A stretch of DNA of 64,000 nucleotides from Unio delphinus. Lineage: Eukaryota > Mollusca > Bivalvia > Unionida > Unionidae. The notes beneath the pieces were generated by a model. It worked only from the letters and a program-made list of their open reading frames with translations, searched no databases and was not told where the DNA came from. The stretch lies in assembly GCA_029339505.1 (NCBI GenBank), contig JAQISU010000096.1, positions 4,077,501 through 4,141,500 on the forward strand. The letters are read 5' to 3'. A program made the position numbers and the translations under genes. This document shows, one piece after another, positions 9,669 to 17,500 of the stretch. Position 1 is the stretch's first letter; every line of letters begins with the position of its first letter.

Positions 9669-12600
9669 CACCTAAGGTGCTGTCACCCCGGCGTCTGTTG
9701 CACTCAAGACAAGTCAACCTCACATTGTTTCTGACATGACCGAGATTGTTATCTTTTCTATCTACGGTGAATTGGCGAGGATCTTTATCCGAATACTGCC
9801 AACGCATTATACAATTGCAACTCGCGCAGTGATTGTTCTGTTGTTGCTTTAGTGTCTTAATTAATTCAGCATCAATGTCAAATTCTCTTTTATTTTTTTT
9901 ATCCTGTTGTTTATAACCAGAGAGTTTTTTTCTGATTATATTATCATCGGTGTGTATATTACTTATTGTATTGTCATTATCATTAACCACAATTCTTCGA
10001 AGTTGGTTTATTCGCCGTACTCTGGATACTGCGAGATAAACTAAATTTGACCACTCAATATGATTATCTACTATCCAAAGAGTTGTATCGGATATAGTCA
10101 ATCCCTGTGAAGAGTGTATTGTTGCTGCATAACCTAACGTCCATGGGGATTTATCAGCACCTAATGCATCTTTAACGACGCTGATATCAACCAGCACAAT
10201 ATCATTTAATACTAAATTCTGCTTTTGTTGTTGTCCAGGAATGTCAACGTCGATATTCTGCTTTCGTGTATCCTTAGGTCTATAACAGAGTGGTACTGGA
10301 AGCGTTGCAAATTTTTCTTTATGTAGCGCAAACAACTTCATCTGAAGTGCGTCTCTGACTATTTTTCTACTCGCGATTATTAAATCATTTGGCTTCCACA
10401 TTTCCCAAAAATCATTCATGGGAGTTTCTGAAATTATTTCACGCGCTATTTCACATTGGATTTTATCCGGTTGTAATCTAATTAGCGTTTTGAATTCTCG
10501 TAATTGTTCATCAAGTGATCTATGGTCGGTATTAATCTCTTCATAATAATCTACAAATCCTTTTAGCCATTCATGTGGAGATCCACCAACAAATGGCTGC
10601 GGTTGGCCGTGATCCCCGCACATGACGACTTTTTTATTTTTCAATAACAACCATTCAAGAAATATCTGTAATACTGTCAATGATACCGTGCATATTTCAT
10701 CCCAGATTATTACATCAGGAATGAATTTATCTCCCATTCGATCAGGAGTCCATGTATCGCCTTTCCATCGAAAGAAGCTGTGATAAGTACAGGCTTTTAC
10801 TCCTCGCGCTATCATCTCTCTGGCGAGTCTGTGAGTTGGTGTTAACATAATCATGTTAGAAACGCTAGCGTTTCTACGGAATAATTCGATTGCACGAGTT
10901 GTCTTTCCTGATCCACCACAGACGTTTAAATAAACTGTCTTGTATCTACAAATCGGATCGGATACAGGCGGTGCAGTAGAAAATTCTGATTGAATCTCTG
11001 AGATATTATGGTTACTTTTCAAGTATTTATCATCCATAGCAACGTCTGCGGATTTACAATACTCATGTAGTGTTTCTTTTTTAAACCTCCAATTTCCCCA
11101 CGCTTCCTTAGGATCTGTGAATTTAGCTACATCTGATTTGTATTTTTCATGGATATACATCGAATCAGTAGCTACTCTAACCGCGGTATTAGGAAATCTA
11201 TTTATCATCGAGAATAGATTAATACAAGAATAGGCTAGCATAGAACTTCTCAATTGTGTGTATTGACAACTTTTTCCATCACAGTAGGTAACAACCGTAC
11301 CTAGTTTCTTACCATTTCGAAGGACATCATCTACCCAAACATTATTAGTTCCGCTCGCAGATTTGTAAGCTTCCTCATCTAATTCCCCTGATAGAAAAGC
11401 GTTCTTACGGGTTACAAATTTCCCTTTTTTTATTAAATCAGATATTATGAAATTGTATTCTTCATCGTCTATGATTAATCTCGAAGAGTATTTTGCATTA
11501 TCAAATCTTCCACCTTGAGTAAATTTACCGATTATTTTTCGTCCGAGATCTTTAGCCTCTCTATTACTACCTTCGAATAATTTCTTAGACCAATCTATGA
11601 TTTGTTCCTCGCTGAAATTCTTCGAATTTCCATCTAGAAATTGTTTTCGTTGTTCGTTAATTATTTTTTCGAGATCGGGTTTTGGTAACCAAACATCTTT
11701 CTGAGCGTTATAACAAATAATCGCTTCACTGACAATTAACGATATTAGCATACCACAATCGATCATATACCGCAATAGCACAATTGGCATCCACGCTTTT
11801 TCATACATATGTCTACCAAGCCAAAGATAACTACACGGATGTAACCCTGTAGCTAATTCGAATGATATCACACGAGCGAACCCGGTTAAATCAAAATCAG
11901 GCAATGGACCATTAATCGCAACACGAGTCATTTCATGTGTGGGATGTCCAAATCGTTTAAAATATTCAGAGCATTCTCCATATCCGAGAAAACTTCCAGG
12001 ATAACACGCGGATATATCAATTGAAATCATACCATCACGTGAGTATTTCGTATTCCACAATCCTCCATGACCAAATTCGACGCAACTCAACTTCACGTCC
12101 TCCAGAAAATCACTTCGTGTTGGGCGCCATGAATTCTTTTCTCTTGCGAAGTGAGCTACCACTGATGGAATAGTAAAACTATCCGTAAGTAGTTTTTCTG
12201 TAGAAATGCTAGTGTTTCCTTCTAAATACTCATTAGCGATTTTTCTCATTCTAGTATCTAATTCTTCAGTTCGATATAATTCACCATTTGGTTTTACAAA
12301 CTGATCAAATCCTATTTCCGGATCCTCATTACTCCCGAGTAACCATACTGACACAGGGTCGTCTTTGGTTAACGCGTGAATAGCATCAAATAATTTCTCT
12401 TCATAGAAATCATCCCTAGAAAATTCTTTAGGGATATATCGAACAGTTCTTTCTCGTGGAAATATATTTACCGCGGGTGTCCACGCGTGTTTGTTATGAT
12501 CAATAATTTCAATTGGAGCTCCTCGCGATTGATATTTCGGTTCGTATAATACTTCTCCGGTTATTGTCGCTACCGATATTGGAAATTTTAATAATGCTTC

Positions 12601-13296
12601 TAATTTAGCTATATCGGAAATCGTTGCTCCATGTTGATTCACTGTTAGTTCCCATTCGGTTATTTTTTTTCTTCGTAGATCAGTTAATTTGTTTCCCCGG
12701 GATGCATTTGTAAAGTGTTCTATTAACCGTGTTGCTACACAATTAAGTGGCAAAGCCACTGATGATGAAAACATCGGAGCTAGTTTTGCAATACTTGGAT
12801 TATTATTTATTGGATATAACCCATACACAACTGCTGTTACAGGGTAAGATTTCTCATAGTATGGTTTGTCAATTCCAGTTAGAATTCCTGGTTTGGAATC
12901 TCTACTCACAATAACAGTTTTTTTATCCTTAAGGATTGGGTCAAATTTATCTCTGATAATCCATTCACCTTCCTCTTCGATAATGAATTTTATTCTAAAA
13001 AAATACCTCCGTAGAAATTGCTTTGCAATTTCACCAAGGTGTGAAAGTATCACAGCTGCTCTTATATCATTCATAGTAGCATCAATTACGGGTATATTGA
13101 CATCTTCATCAATAATTCGAAATGTCGACCACGTATGAGATGCTCCATCACGCTTAAACTCATTAAAACAGTCGCTGATTTTACTCAATAGTGGTTTATC
13201 ATCTACTAGACTTTTAGGTATATCAGAGATTCTATCGAGATTAAATCTAACATTTTTCCAAGGCTTAATTTTCGATAATCTCTTGAACTCCTTCAT
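9661..13296 (-). CDS. Replicase: family-B DNA polymerase fused to SF1 helicase and HNH domain
   Basis: The frame runs from 13347 (1228 aa); the likelier start is Met18 at 13296, because it is preceded by TTATAAT and avoids overlap with the divergent gene. Residue numbers use the long form. Polymerase: motif A DISACYP (444-450), a motif-B-like GRKIIGKFTQGG (602-613), and motif C ATDSM (726-730), where the usual first Asp of DTDS is Ala but the catalytic second Asp remains. I do not recognise exonuclease motifs in the first 400 residues. SF1 helicase: Walker A GGSGKTT (811-817), TYHSFF (854-859), IIWDE (880-884), GDHGQPQPF (911-919), GYAATIHSSQG (1072-1082) and AVSRVRR (1106-1112). HNH: CASC (1174), FTVDRKDN and CLECN to the C-terminus. 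It would replicate the element. Polintons normally encode a stand-alone polymerase; I know of no described fusion with this order. Confidence 0.9.
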   Translation of the reverse strand: MKEFKRLSKIKPWKNVRFNLDRISDIPKSLVDDKPLLSKISDCFNEFKRDGASHTWSTFRIIDEDVNIPVIDATMNDIRAAVILSHLGEIAKQFLRRYFFRIKFIIEEEGEWIIRDKFDPILKDKKTVIVSRDSKPGILTGIDKPYYEKSYPVTAVVYGLYPINNNPSIAKLAPMFSSSVALPLNCVATRLIEHFTNASRGNKLTDLRRKKITEWELTVNQHGATISDIAKLEALLKFPISVATITGEVLYEPKYQSRGAPIEIIDHNKHAWTPAVNIFPRERTVRYIPKEFSRDDFYEEKLFDAIHALTKDDPVSVWLLGSNEDPEIGFDQFVKPNGELYRTEELDTRMRKIANEYLEGNTSISTEKLLTDSFTIPSVVAHFAREKNSWRPTRSDFLEDVKLSCVEFGHGGLWNTKYSRDGMISIDISACYPGSFLGYGECSEYFKRFGHPTHEMTRVAINGPLPDFDLTGFARVISFELATGLHPCSYLWLGRHMYEKAWMPIVLLRYMIDCGMLISLIVSEAIICYNAQKDVWLPKPDLEKIINEQRKQFLDGNSKNFSEEQIIDWSKKLFEGSNREAKDLGRKIIGKFTQGGRFDNAKYSSRLIIDDEEYNFIISDLIKKGKFVTRKNAFLSGELDEEAYKSASGTNNVWVDDVLRNGKKLGTVVTYCDGKSCQYTQLRSSMLAYSCINLFSMINRFPNTAVRVATDSMYIHEKYKSDVAKFTDPKEAWGNWRFKKETLHEYCKSADVAMDDKYLKSNHNISEIQSEFSTAPPVSDPICRYKTVYLNVCGGSGKTTRAIELFRRNASVSNMIMLTPTHRLAREMIARGVKACTYHSFFRWKGDTWTPDRMGDKFIPDVIIWDEICTVSLTVLQIFLEWLLLKNKKVVMCGDHGQPQPFVGGSPHEWLKGFVDYYEEINTDHRSLDEQLREFKTLIRLQPDKIQCEIAREIISETPMNDFWEMWKPNDLIIASRKIVRDALQMKLFALHKEKFATLPVPLCYRPKDTRKQNIDVDIPGQQQKQNLVLNDIVLVDISVVKDALGADKSPWTLGYAATIHSSQGLTISDTTLWIVDNHIEWSNLVYLAVSRVRRINQLRRIVVNDNDNTISNIHTDDNIIRKKLSGYKQQDKKNKREFDIDAELIKTLKQQQNNHCASCNCIMRWQYSDKDPRQFTVDRKDNNLGHVRNNVRLTCLECNRRRGDSTLGAS
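9667..9681. terminator. Hairpin at the convergent ends of integrase and replicase
   Basis: AGCACC-TAA-GGTGCT forms a perfect 6-bp stem with a 3-nt loop. It starts in the integrase stop codon and lies in the last codons of the opposing replicase gene, so it could end both transcripts. Confidence 0.5.
10857..10876. repeat. 20-bp perfect palindrome inside the helicase domain
   Basis: TAGAAACGCTAGCGTTTCTA. On the minus strand it encodes RNASVS between helicase motifs I and Ia. The same 18-bp core is found in the protease gene at 17435-17452, and variants lie in the noncoding hub. Confidence 0.85.
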
Positions 13297-13338
13297 ATTA
13301 TAATTAAAACAAGTATTTAAATAAAAAAATTTTATATA

Positions 13339-13668
13339 ATGAATCATTGCAAATGGCTTATGATTGGATCAAAGACTCCGTGTAACAAATCATGCAGAAA
13401 TGAATTCTGTGGGTATCATATGCAGAGTGTGAGAAACGGTTCGGAGGGACCTCTACCATGCTTGCATTGTGGGGTAGGTGTAAGAGGCAAGTCGCAGTTA
13501 TGCATTAATTGCGGGGGTAAGCGTTATAGAGAGTTAAAACGTTATTATGACAAGCGAAGAATCAAAAATCCTGACGACGTCAATAGCAAAATCATAAAAA
13601 CTGCTCAAGATTACTTAGGCAGATTTGCCAATGTTATAATTCAGCCAATTAACGAATTAGACAAATAG
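13339..13668 (+). CDS. Small Cys-rich zinc-finger protein
   Basis: A 109-aa protein of unknown function. The N-terminal part has a spaced Cys/His set (C4, C15, C19, C24, H27); the middle has a zinc ribbon CLHC-x10-CINC; the C-terminal half is basic and helical. The ATG is embedded in TTTATATAATG. It diverges from the replicase across a 42-bp gap if the replicase starts at 13296, suggesting paired early expression. A DNA-binding or regulatory role is plausible but not shown. Confidence 0.7.
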   Translation: MNHCKWLMIGSKTPCNKSCRNEFCGYHMQSVRNGSEGPLPCLHCGVGVRGKSQLCINCGGKRYRELKRYYDKRRIKNPDDVNSKIIKTAQDYLGRFANVIIQPINELDK

Positions 13669-13682
13669 ATATATTATATATA

Positions 13683-14177
13683 ATGAACCAAGAATTTCAA
13701 AGACATTCTGTTATTGAAAACTACGAAGCTTCTCGTGATGGTGTTGTTAGACATTGTAAAAATAGGAAATCTATTGGGTGGGATAATGGTATGGGGTATT
13801 TGACGTTTACTACTGGAGGGAAGAAGTATTATAATCACCGTTTCGTCTTCGAAGTGTATAACGGATCAATCAAGGATGGTCTTGTTATTGATCATATTGA
13901 TGGTATTAGGACTAATAATTCTTTGAATAATTTACGAGCTGTTACACAAAGTGAGAATACTGCATCTGGAAATACTGGTACTTATAAATCAATTGGGAAA
14001 AGACCTGTAAGATCGTTTAATACTGAAGATAACACGGAGGGAGTATTTCAATCAATAAACGCAGCTGGTAAGTATTTCGATATTTATCCGTATTCTATTC
14101 AATGCGTTGCTGAGAATAAAACCAAGACCGCTTTTTCAAAACGTTTTAAAAACAAAATTCGGTTTATTTATGTATAA
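13683..14177 (+). CDS. HNH homing-type endonuclease
   Basis: A 164-aa protein. The N-terminal part resembles NUMOD4-like DNA-binding modules (YEASRDGVVR). The middle carries the HNH core with VIDHIDGIRTNNSLNNLR, and the C-terminal part resembles a NUMOD1 helix (FQSINAAGKYFDIYPYSI). This layout is that of free-standing HNH endonucleases of phages and large DNA viruses. It follows the zinc-finger gene after 14 bp, with its ATG inside TATATATAATG. A hairpin (14189-14203) follows the stop. It could be a selfish gene within the element, distinct from the HNH fused to the replicase. Confidence 0.85.
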   Translation: MNQEFQRHSVIENYEASRDGVVRHCKNRKSIGWDNGMGYLTFTTGGKKYYNHRFVFEVYNGSIKDGLVIDHIDGIRTNNSLNNLRAVTQSENTASGNTGTYKSIGKRPVRSFNTEDNTEGVFQSINAAGKYFDIYPYSIQCVAENKTKTAFSKRFKNKIRFIYV

Positions 14178-14188
14178 AACGTAAATAG

Positions 14189-14203
14189 AAATCCTACGGA
14201 TTT
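14189..14203 (+). terminator. Hairpin after the HNH gene
   Basis: AAATCC-TAC-GGATTT, a perfect 6-bp stem with a 3-nt loop, starts 11 bases after the stop codon. Confidence 0.45.
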
Positions 14204-14421
14204 TACGGGAGATAACTCCGTTAGGTATAACGCGTGTGATAAATCACAATGACAGAGTTACGGATCTTAAACACGGAAACGCGTTTCTAACATTGATTGG
14301 AAAATCTTCGATTTTTCATTGGCTGTTATAAAGTGGGCTTCCGGGAAGTGGTTTTAAGAAGATTCGCCGGAAACGTTAGAAATATTTATTTGAACAGGAT
14401 TTCCAATTATGATAGTTATTG

Positions 14422-14559
14422 TAGAAACACTAGTGTTTCTAATGCTAGCATTAGAAATATTTGTGTCAGAATCACTTGTGATTCTATTTATTTGAATAGG
14501 ATGCTCAGTTGTTATGGTTATTGTAGAAACACTAGTGTTTCTAATGCTAGCATTAGAAA
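14422..14559. repeat. Tandem pair of nested palindromes
   Basis: TAGAAACACTAGTGTTTCTA (20 bp, perfect) occurs at 14422-14441 and 14524-14543. Each copy is overlapped by a 22-bp perfect palindrome centred on GCTAGC (14436-14457 and 14538-14559). The copies are 102 bp apart. The sequence is open on both strands only because palindromes lack stops. Confidence 0.9.
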
Positions 14560-14807
14560 TATTTATGTCAGAATCACTTGTATCAGAATCACTTGTGATT
14601 CTACTTACGTTATCTTCATTATCAGATATTTTCATCATCATTATTAAAATACACCCAACTAAATAATTTTTTTATATTATAAAATATTTATAATTTGCTA
14701 ATTTTGTTAGATTTTTTTACTTTTTTTACTCATTTTTCTAGTGTTTTTACTCATTTTTCTAGTGTTTTTATGCAATTCATCGACAAAATTTCATGAAAAT
14801 CGAGGAT

Positions 14808-14993
14808 GAAAACCCCAGGAATTCATTTAGAGAAAATCGATTTTGATCAGATTTTTTATCCTGTGAGGCTAAAATTATGTTGTTTCATCGAATTTTCGAT
14901 GTTTTTTTTATTGATTTTGTATTGTTTTTTGGCTAATCCGTCGACATAATTTCATGAAAATCGATTTTCTCTAAATGAATTCCTTGGGTTTTC
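14808..14993. repeat. 37-bp inverted repeat with 112-bp spacer
   Basis: 14808-14844 is complementary to 14957-14993 at 36 of 37 positions. It sits 65 bp upstream of the capsid gene start. Confidence 0.85.
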
Positions 14994-15039
14994 AATTCAA
15001 AATTCCTTCAGAATTCTTTCAGAATTTTTGATTTAGACC

Positions 15040-15058
15040 ATCGGATATATAATAAAAA
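15040..15058 (+). promoter_or_regulatory. Putative late promoter of the capsid gene
   Basis: ATATATAATAAAAATG runs into the capsid start. Similar TATA(AT)n-ATG joins precede most genes of this element. Confidence 0.4.
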
Positions 15059-16482
15059 TGTTCAAACAAAACCCTGATGTTGCATTTGACATGGAAGCCC
15101 CAGTGCTTAAAGATACTTCTGTACGTGATTATCAATTTTTTGCTTATCACGCAGTACAACCTGATCTTCGTGGAAGAATTGAACTTCAGGTTCATGATAC
15201 CAGTAAATACTTTTTACCCGCTGAAGCTTTTATTGAAGTCGAAGGTGAACTTTTACAGCGTGATAATACACCATATGCAGATAATATCCAAGTTGGTTTT
15301 GTCAATAATGGTATCATGGCTTTATTTGAAAGCGCAAGATATCTCATTGATGGAAAAGAAATCGAATCTATTGAACGTGAAGTTGATGTAGCAACAACAA
15401 TACTAGGGCTAGCAAGATACTCTGACGATTATACAAGATCGGCCGGTCCATCTATGATATTCTCTAAGGATATTACTAATAACGCTAATAGTAATCCTTA
15501 TCTAGTAAGGCAACCAAGGGATCGTGCTGCTAATCCTGTTAATTTTATTGCTGGTGCTGCTGGTGGTATCGAGGATATGATTATAAATACTAATCCTGAA
15601 TATAACCTAGGATTTGCAACACGATTAGCAACATTACAAGGAGAGCGTCGACAGTTTTCATGTGCTATTCCGCTCCATCACATATTTGGATTTTGTAGAA
15701 ACGTCAGAAAAGTTATTTATGGAGTAAAACATACAGTAGCACTAGTAAGAAAAGGTGATGATAATAGTGCAATTTGGCGTGCTGCTACTGGTGGTGTTCC
15801 TCCTGCTCCTCTTGCCGATGGTAGAGTAAATTTAACAAAACTATCACTATGGATGCCAGTGTTGACTCCATCATTGTCAGTAGAACCGCGGTTGCTATCA
15901 TTTATGAATCAAGGGGGAAAGAGATTATTAAGCTGGTTGACAACGTCCACAGATACCATGGATTCTAATATTGATGGTACATTTACATGGCATTTGGCAG
16001 CACGACAGGGTATTTCAGCTCCACGGCATATTTTTATTGCTCTACAGGATAGAGCGCGATTGGATAATCAAACACGTTCTCATATGATATTTGATCAAAT
16101 CGAATGTAATGAAGTTTCACTTAAAATAAACGGACAACAAGAACCATCAGAGGATATACAACTTAATTACGGTCAAAACCATATTGCACGAGTTTATCAT
16201 CGATTGCTATCATTTATGGGACGTGATCAAAATGTAGATACTGGTCTACAAATATCACAATTGGATTTTAAAGGTCTGTATCCGATTTATTACTTTTCGT
16301 TGGAACATCTTGACTTGATGAAACAGTCCGTAGTTGATATACACTTCCGAGCTCGTGTAAACCGTCCTGCTGGTATTGTTAATTATAGAGCGGTTGCTGT
16401 TATTCTTAGTGATAAATCAATGATACTTGAAGGTGTTGGTGGACGAATGAGATTGGTAGATGCACCAGTTGAAAATCTATAA
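15058..16482 (+). CDS. Major capsid protein (double-jelly-roll, Polinton/adintovirus type)
   Basis: A 474-aa protein, the expected length. The N-terminal region has the family's early pattern (RGRIELQV, then YFLPAEAFIEVEGEL and VGFVNNGIM); the C-terminal end has YRAVAVILSDKSMILEG. It should form the trimeric capsomer of an icosahedral particle. A decayed homologue at 27491-28497 shares these blocks and the gene order, which supports the start at 15058 and the assignment. The gene opens the late cassette directly after the palindrome hub. A hairpin (16486-16504) follows the stop after 3 bases. Confidence 0.9.
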   Translation: MFKQNPDVAFDMEAPVLKDTSVRDYQFFAYHAVQPDLRGRIELQVHDTSKYFLPAEAFIEVEGELLQRDNTPYADNIQVGFVNNGIMALFESARYLIDGKEIESIEREVDVATTILGLARYSDDYTRSAGPSMIFSKDITNNANSNPYLVRQPRDRAANPVNFIAGAAGGIEDMIINTNPEYNLGFATRLATLQGERRQFSCAIPLHHIFGFCRNVRKVIYGVKHTVALVRKGDDNSAIWRAATGGVPPAPLADGRVNLTKLSLWMPVLTPSLSVEPRLLSFMNQGGKRLLSWLTTSTDTMDSNIDGTFTWHLAARQGISAPRHIFIALQDRARLDNQTRSHMIFDQIECNEVSLKINGQQEPSEDIQLNYGQNHIARVYHRLLSFMGRDQNVDTGLQISQLDFKGLYPIYYFSLEHLDLMKQSVVDIHFRARVNRPAGIVNYRAVAVILSDKSMILEGVGGRMRLVDAPVENL

Positions 16483-16485
16483 GTA

Positions 16486-16504
16486 AAAATTACAGAGTAA
16501 TTTT
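16486..16504 (+). terminator. Hairpin after the capsid gene
   Basis: AAAATTAC-AGA-GTAATTTT, a perfect 8-bp stem with a 3-nt loop, starts 3 bases after the capsid stop. A second one, AAATTGC-AAA-GCAATTT, lies at 16528-16544, before the next gene. Confidence 0.5.
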
Positions 16505-16571
16505 GAATTTAGAAATACTTGCATTGAAAATTGCAAAGCAATTTGAATTTAGAATCAATCTATTTTGTATA

Positions 16572-17033
16572 ATGTCGTATAGTAATATCAATGTTACGTT
16601 GACACCTGGTCAGCTAAAAAAATTACAATCCAAATCAGCTAAGCAATGTGGAACCACAATAACGCTGAAATTTAATCAAATGAATGGCGGAGGGAATAAA
16701 CTATCGCTGACGAAAACTCAGGTTAATCACTTCAATAAAGCGTTTAAAGAAAAAAAAGGAACTCAAATTACTTTTTCTAAAGCTGCTATCGCCAATATGG
16801 AAAAGACTGGTGGTATATTCCCGTTGTTAGGGTTGATTCCAGGGTTGATTGCCGCAGCAGCCCCAGCGGTAGCGAAGGCAGCAGCATTAGGAGCTATTGG
16901 TACCGCAGCAGGAATGGCGTTGAAAAAGGCAACTGGAAAGGGGTATAAAAAAAAAGGAAAGGGTCTAAGACTACCAGGAACCCCGAGTTCATGGTACAGC
17001 GGAAAGGGTCTTCGAATTCCAGGAACGATATAG
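16572..17033 (+). CDS. Basic core/minor capsid protein with hydrophobic segment
   Basis: 153 aa from the ATG at 16572. This start is chosen over an upstream in-frame Met because it follows TTGTATAATG and because the decayed homologue also begins MSY. The N-terminal half is polar. Residues about 80-118 form an Ala/Gly-rich hydrophobic segment (IFPLLGLIPGLIAAAAPAVA), followed by a Lys/Gly tail with two GKGLR-x-PGT repeats. Size, charge and position between capsid and protease resemble adenovirus core/cement proteins (pX or pVI type), which the protease cleaves. The function is inferred from that resemblance; cleavage at the Gly-rich tail is possible. Confidence 0.65.
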   Translation: MSYSNINVTLTPGQLKKLQSKSAKQCGTTITLKFNQMNGGGNKLSLTKTQVNHFNKAFKEKKGTQITFSKAAIANMEKTGGIFPLLGLIPGLIAAAAPAVAKAAALGAIGTAAGMALKKATGKGYKKKGKGLRLPGTPSSWYSGKGLRIPGTI

Positions 17034-17038
17034 TTCCT

Positions 17039-17470
17039 ATGTCCAATTTTGATTTAATTGATACCGCTAAAAAATTAAAAATAAAAAATTTCAGAGGGGT
17101 TTTTATGAGAGATCAGTTACCGGCACAACCAAATGATGTTGAAACCGGTATTATTAATTTAGATAACAGCTCCGGACCTGGAACTCACTGGGTTGCATAC
17201 GCGATTGATCCACGTGGGATTATTTATTTTGACTCATATGGATTAGCGCCGCCGAAAGAATTTATGCGTTATATTAAGAAATTTAAAAGATTTCCAATTT
17301 TTTATTCTACACTACCAACACAAACGTTGAATGACCCACCAATATGCGGTCGAGAAGTATTAAATGTCCTTAATGCTATTTCGAAAGAATCTTTAAAACC
17401 ACCTCATGTAGTGGTAAATGAGTATACTAGCGGTAGAAACGCTAGCGTTTCTCGGATTAGAAATCCATAG
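17039..17470 (+). CDS. Adenain-like cysteine protease (maturation protease)
   Basis: 143 aa from the ATG at 17039, five bases after the preceding stop; a longer in-frame extension is open but unlikely, because the decayed homologue aligns from SNFDLI. Catalytic residues are recognisable: His in GTHWVAY, Asp in YFDSYG and Cys in PPICGRE, the order of C5-family adenain and of Polinton proteases. It would cleave capsid and core proteins during maturation. The C-terminus carries an 18-bp palindrome (17435-17452) encoding RNASVS that is absent from the homologue at 28990-29421, which ends YTGSHYNF. A hairpin overlaps the stop. Confidence 0.88.
   Translation: MSNFDLIDTAKKLKIKNFRGVFMRDQLPAQPNDVETGIINLDNSSGPGTHWVAYAIDPRGIIYFDSYGLAPPKEFMRYIKKFKRFPIFYSTLPTQTLNDPPICGREVLNVLNAISKESLKPPHVVVNEYTSGRNASVSRIRNP
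17435..17452. repeat. 18-bp palindrome inside the protease C-terminus
   Basis: AGAAACGCTAGCGTTTCT, identical to the core of the palindrome at 10857-10876 and read in the same peptide frame. Confidence 0.85.
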
Positions 17471-17475
17471 GATTT
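17461..17475 (+). terminator. Hairpin at the protease stop
   Basis: AAATCC-ATA-GGATTT, a 6-bp perfect stem with 3-nt loop; the stop codon (17468-17470) lies within it. Confidence 0.45.
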
Positions 17476-17500
17476 AAATGATAAAAAGATTTCTATAATA

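Larger units (their letters stand above)
14178..15057. other. Palindrome-rich noncoding hub between early and late genes
   Basis: 880 bp without a credible gene. It contains hairpins at 14189-14203 (AAATCC-TAC-GGATTT) and 14301-14315 (AAAATC-TTC-GATTTT). A tandem pair of palindrome clusters lies at 14422-14457 and 14524-14559. There is a duplicated TTTTTACTCATTTTTCTAGTG-like unit near 14717-14766, a direct repeat at 14781-14803 and 14942-14964, and an inverted pair of 37 bp (14808-14844 with 14957-14993, 36 matches). Late gene transcription starts just downstream. Candidate roles are replication origin, packaging site or promoter/enhancer. Confidence 0.7.

Noticed and set aside
12866..13138. 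90-codon plus-strand frame
   Set aside because: Shadow of the replicase coding sequence on the opposite strand.
14297..14647. Overlapping open frames on both strands (about 116 and 95 codons)
   Set aside because: Both arise from stop-free palindromes repeated in tandem, encode the same RNTSVSNAS-like peptides on either strand, and lack any family resemblance.
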